Positions 6,076-7,373 of a stretch of DNA of 7,373 nt are shown here, piece after piece (within the stretch, counting starts at the first letter, position 1; every line of letters starts with the position of its first letter). This DNA comes from Methanomicrobiales archaeon (lineage in GTDB: Archaea; Halobacteriota; Methanomicrobia; Methanomicrobiales; Methanoculleaceae): contig JAGVUK010000046.1 of the NCBI GenBank assembly GCA_019136335.1, forward strand, positions 1-7,373. Direction: 5' to 3'. Under the pieces are notes generated by a model. That model did not search any database. It was not told where the DNA came from and saw only the letters and a list, made by a program, of their open reading frames with translations. A program made the translations under genes and the position numbers.

Positions 6076-6416
6076 CCTGCCCCGCCCTCCCTGTGCGGAA
6101 AGAGGGCGAGCAGCCCGGCGAAGAGCGCGATCAGGTCGAGGGGCGGAAGGAGGCTTGCGGCGAGGGCGTATCGCCCGGCCCTCCGGAGGTCGCCCCGGGT
6201 GATCGTCCGGTACGCCGCAAGCCCAAACCCGGTCCCGGCAGCCTTGACTGCGGCAAGGAGGAGCGCAAGCCCCGGGAAGGCGCCGGGAATGCCGGTCCTC
6301 CCCGGAAAGCCGCCGATCCCGATAACGAGGAGCGTCACAACCGCAAAGAGCCCGAAGATCACCGATATGGTGATGAGGACCCGGGCGATCTTCACCTCCT
6401 TTCCCGTGCCTTCCAT
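6072..6416 (-). CDS. Small three-helix membrane protein, first gene of the ahb operon
   Basis: I do not recognise this 114-residue protein. It has three hydrophobic segments at about residues 10-34, 45-68 and 85-106. The second and third are separated by a basic loop (YRTITRGDLRRAGRY), and a short polar tail HREGGAG ends the protein. No cofactor or catalytic motif is evident. Its stop overlaps the ahbD GTG start, so it is transcribed and probably translated together with the heme genes. A role in heme export, delivery or membrane placement of the pathway is possible but not shown. The start ATG 6416 lies a few bases after the predicted transcription start and lacks a ribosome binding site, as in a leaderless mRNA. 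A strong AAGGAGGTGA lies inside the coding region at codons 6-8; GTG 6395 is an alternative start but would have no spacing from that GGAG. Confidence 0.7.
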   Translation of the reverse strand: MEGTGKEVKIARVLITISVIFGLFAVVTLLVIGIGGFPGRTGIPGAFPGLALLLAAVKAAGTGFGLAAYRTITRGDLRRAGRYALAASLLPPLDLIALFAGLLALFPHREGGAG

Positions 6417-6417
6417 G

Positions 6418-6455
6418 CCGAGCCGTTCTTTTCTATCGTGGGTATTAACCTTTTC
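6418..6455 (-). promoter_or_regulatory. Promoter of the ahb operon (TATA-like box)
   Basis: Minus-strand sequence AAAAGGTTAATACC (6441-6454) combines a purine-rich BRE-like stretch with a TTAATA box centred near 6445. Counting about 25 nt downstream gives a transcription start near 6418-6421, only a few bases before ATG 6416. That fits a leaderless operon mRNA. The box is weaker than the cupredoxin TATA. Confidence 0.5.
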
Positions 6456-6477
6456 CCGGAGAGGCATATGCACACCC

Positions 6478-6500
6478 GGTCCTGCGTATCCGCAGGGACC
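6478..6500. promoter_or_regulatory. Inverted repeat upstream of the ahb promoter
   Basis: GGTCCTGCG (6478-6486) pairs with CGCAGGGACC (6491-6500) around a TATC spacer, 9 bp with one bulged G. It lies about 30 to 55 nt upstream of the ahb TATA box on the minus strand. The near-palindrome could be an operator for a dimeric regulator of heme synthesis; this is an inference from position and symmetry alone. Confidence 0.4.
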
Positions 6501-6517
6501 AGAAGCATGAGGCTGTC

Positions 6518-6563
6518 GAGCATCGCTATCGTGGCCCCGTTCAGCACCATGGCAGCGATGCTC
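6518..6563. repeat. 10-bp perfect inverted repeat with 26-nt spacer
   Basis: GAGCATCGCT (6518-6527) and AGCGATGCTC (6554-6563) are exact reverse complements. The spacer can add a short TGG/CCA pairing. The structure lies upstream of the ahb promoter, next to the inverted repeat at 6478-6500. Its GCATCGC arm recurs in the outer stem of the structured element at 7107-7181. Function unknown. Confidence 0.5.
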
Positions 6564-6585
6564 AATACCCCACAGGAAGAATCCC

Positions 6586-6606
6586 GGGGCGGGGGCGGGG
6601 GGCGGG
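6586..6606 (+). other. G-quadruplex motif on the plus strand
   Basis: Four G-runs of 4, 5, 6 and 3 bases are separated by single C residues, the most stable loop arrangement for an intramolecular G-quadruplex. A second G-rich tract lies at 6730-6748 (runs of 3, 4 and 6). Both are in the gene-free stretch. Any in vivo role is unknown. Confidence 0.7.
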
Positions 6607-6622
6607 CAGGATGGGGGCTTCA

Positions 6623-6767
6623 GAGAGGAACTTACGGGTACCCACCTACGGAAATGCCGGAAAAGCGCCATACGGGTATCCCCGCGGGGAGGTCGGAGAG
6701 GAACGTATGGGCACCCCCCCACGAAGAGAGGGTGGGGCGGGGGGCGGAGCGAGACGTACGGGTATGA
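6623..6767 (+). repeat. Four spaced copies of a TACGGGTA-like motif
   Basis: Cores are TTACGGGTACCC (6632-6643), ATACGGGTATCC (6670-6681), GTATGGGCACCC (6705-6716) and GTACGGGTATGA (6756-6767). Copies 1 and 3 also share the nine bases GAGAGGAAC directly upstream (6623-6631 and 6696-6704). Core-to-core spacings are about 38, 35 and 51 nt. The copies are degenerate and directly oriented, so this is not a CRISPR array. They could be protein-binding iterons or remnants of a dispersed intergenic repeat. Confidence 0.5.
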
Positions 6768-7011
6768 GACCGTTTCACCTTACCTTGCGGGTCCCGGTAT
6801 GGATTGTCACCTCACGCGCTGCCGCGAAGAGCGCGGAAGCTCAGCGGATGGGTATAGCAACTCCTCTTAGCGGAGGCGGCGTGGAGTGCTCCCTGAAATT
6901 GCCCCGGTGCGCCGGAGACCCGCGATGGCGAGCAGGAGCCGGATTACAACGAGATCGGCCTTGCCGGTTCTTCTCCGTGCGCAGGAGCCGGTGCAGCCCC
7001 GGGAAGGCGTT

Positions 7012-7050
7012 CCGGGGATCCGGGCGCCTTCGCCCGGGGGGTGATCCCGG
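7012..7050. repeat. Long GC-rich hairpin just upstream of a TATA-like box
   Basis: An inner stem CGGGCG/CGCCCG (7021-7026 with 7031-7036, loop CCTT) is enclosed by CCGGGGATC (7012-7020) pairing with GATCCCGG (7043-7050), with one bulged G on the left and an unpaired G-run on the right. No T-tract follows on either strand. It could end transcription arriving from the left or insulate the promoter to its right. Confidence 0.4.
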
Positions 7051-7052
7051 AA

Positions 7053-7060
7053 CATATATC
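7053..7060 (+). promoter_or_regulatory. TATA-like box for a plus-strand transcript
   Basis: CATATATC is the clearest AT-rich box in this stretch. A start about 25 nt downstream would fall near 7082, placing the structured element at 7107-7181 within the transcript and giving the gene at 7263 a leader of about 180 nt. A weaker box, AGAATATT at 7184-7191, would instead give a leader of about 50 nt and leave the structure upstream of the transcript. Confidence 0.45.
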
Positions 7061-7106
7061 ACCGATCAGATGGTAAAAGCTGCAGTTGCGATCCCTGAAT
7101 CGTGAC

Positions 7107-7181
7107 GCATCGCCTGCAAGGGCGGGGGTCCGGCACGCCGGATCCCCGCTTCAGTGGTGAGAGACCTCCCTGTGGCGATGC
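7107..7181 (+). ncRNA. Candidate structured RNA (leader element or small RNA), about 75 nt
   Basis: An 8-bp perfect closing stem joins GCATCGCC (7107-7114) to GGCGATGC (7174-7181). Inside it GCGGGGGTCCGGC (7122-7134) pairs with GCCGGATCCCCGC (7137-7149), 12 to 13 bp with one G-U pair and a CACG-type loop. A further short GGT/ACC pairing around GAGAG (7156-7166) is possible. The result is a multi-branch fold with a closing helix, unlike a simple terminator. It lacks the TTCRA T-loop and anticodon arm of a tRNA. I do not match it to a known riboswitch class. It could be a cis-regulatory leader of the gene at 7263 or a free-standing RNA; a coincidental fold in GC-rich DNA cannot be excluded. Confidence 0.42.
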
Positions 7182-7262
7182 CCAGAATATTCTTTTCCGG
7201 CGGGTCGTCCTTCCATCAGCTCACCCGGGCCGGCCGATCCGCCGGCGAAAGTGTGAGGAAAT

Positions 7263-7373
7263 ATGCAGGAAACACCTCTGGACCAGCAGATTCAGGCCGT
7301 CCGGCAGCGTATCGGCGAACTCACCCGGGAGGTGCCGGCAGACCCGGGGGACCTTCTCCGCGCTGCAGAATAT
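7263..7373 (+). CDS. Unrecognised protein, N-terminal 37 residues, cut by the right edge
   Basis: ATG 7263 is preceded by GTGAGGA at normal ribosome-binding distance and opens a frame that stays open to the window edge. The visible 37 residues (starting MQETPLDQQIQAVRQRIGEL) are charged and soluble. They look like an N-terminal amphipathic helix of about 20 residues, a PADPGD turn and the start of a second helix ending LLRAAEY. There is no signal peptide or membrane segment. The fragment is too short to assign a family. It is transcribed away from the ahb operon. Confidence 0.65.
   Translation, partial: MQETPLDQQIQAVRQRIGELTREVPADPGDLLRAAEY

Larger units (their letters stand above)
6417..7262. 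other. Gene-free stretch between the ahb operon and the right-edge gene
   Basis: No reading frame here has a convincing start, ribosome binding site or recognisable product; the long open frames on both strands are the sort that arise from high GC content. No tRNA or rRNA is evident. Besides the elements listed separately it contains a small hairpin at 6818-6840 (CCGCG and CGCGG arms) and an 11-nt direct repeat GCAGGAGCCGG at 6932-6942 and 6981-6991. Confidence 0.6.

Noticed and set aside
6392..6550. Minus-strand 52-codon frame upstream of the membrane protein gene, ending in a GTGA overlap with an alternative GTG start
   Set aside because: No ribosome binding site at its ATG, the ahb TATA-like box lies inside it, it contains four ATA codons unlike its neighbours, and the GTG it would couple to has no spacing from the GGAG. 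It also overlaps the two inverted repeats.
6623..6767. CRISPR array
   Set aside because: Repeats are short and degenerate, spacings are uneven and no cas gene is visible.
6611..7105. Plus-strand open frame of 164 codons in the gene-free stretch
   Set aside because: Composition is Arg/Gly/Pro-rich without domain features, it runs through the repeat cluster and hairpins, and no ribosome binding site precedes it.
7107..7181. tRNA gene
   Set aside because: The length fits, but there is no TTCRA T-loop, no anticodon arm of normal geometry and the central stem is far too long.

Overview
The window looks like a piece of a high-GC archaeal chromosome, most likely a euryarchaeon of the Methanomicrobiales/Methanoculleus type. 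This lineage call is an inference. It rests on the siroheme-dependent (Ahb) heme genes, on TATA-like boxes about 25 nt upstream of start codons (short or absent leaders), on GGAGG-type ribosome binding sites, and on proteins that lack the strong acidity of haloarchaea. No 16S rRNA or methanogenesis marker gene is present to confirm it.

Almost everything from 1 to 6416 reads on the minus strand, so the gene order in the direction of transcription is right to left. (i) 6416-2911 is a tightly overlapping operon: a three-helix membrane protein, then ahbD, ahbA, ahbB and ahbC, joined by 4-nt GTGA or ATGA overlaps except at the damaged ahbD/ahbA junction. Together these encode the alternative route from siroheme to heme b: AhbA/AhbB decarboxylate siroheme, AhbC makes Fe-coproporphyrin III and AhbD makes heme. 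(ii) 2861-2271 is a lipoprotein-anchored blue-copper (cupredoxin) protein with its own TATA box. (iii) 2195-1 is a second operon, also with its own TATA box. It encodes a cytochrome bd subunit I (CydA)-like protein, a 40-residue single-helix protein, and a second CydA-like paralogue that runs off the left edge.

Read together, the region makes heme, supplies a membrane-anchored copper electron carrier, and encodes a bd-like membrane haemoprotein pair. The first CydA-like protein keeps the heme ligands and proton-path glutamates of cytochrome bd, but the quinol-binding Q-loop is reduced to about 18 residues. Two paralogous CydA-like subunits flank a CydX-sized protein, and no CydB is visible. 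My proposal is a quinol-independent bd-like O2 (or NO) reductase fed by the cupredoxin and supplied with heme by the adjacent ahb operon. The pieces are seen in the sequence; the electron path is inference.

ahbA appears broken at its 5' end. A well-placed ATG opens a frame that looks like the family N-terminus, but about 20 codons are missing and the frame is shifted before the rest of the protein resumes.

From 6417 to 7262 there is no gene I can support. The stretch holds the ahb promoter, several hairpins, a four-run G-quadruplex motif, four spaced copies of a TACGGGTA-like motif, and a probable structured RNA of about 75 nt (7107-7181) downstream of a TATA-like box. It leads into an unrecognised plus-strand gene that starts at 7263 and is cut by the right edge.
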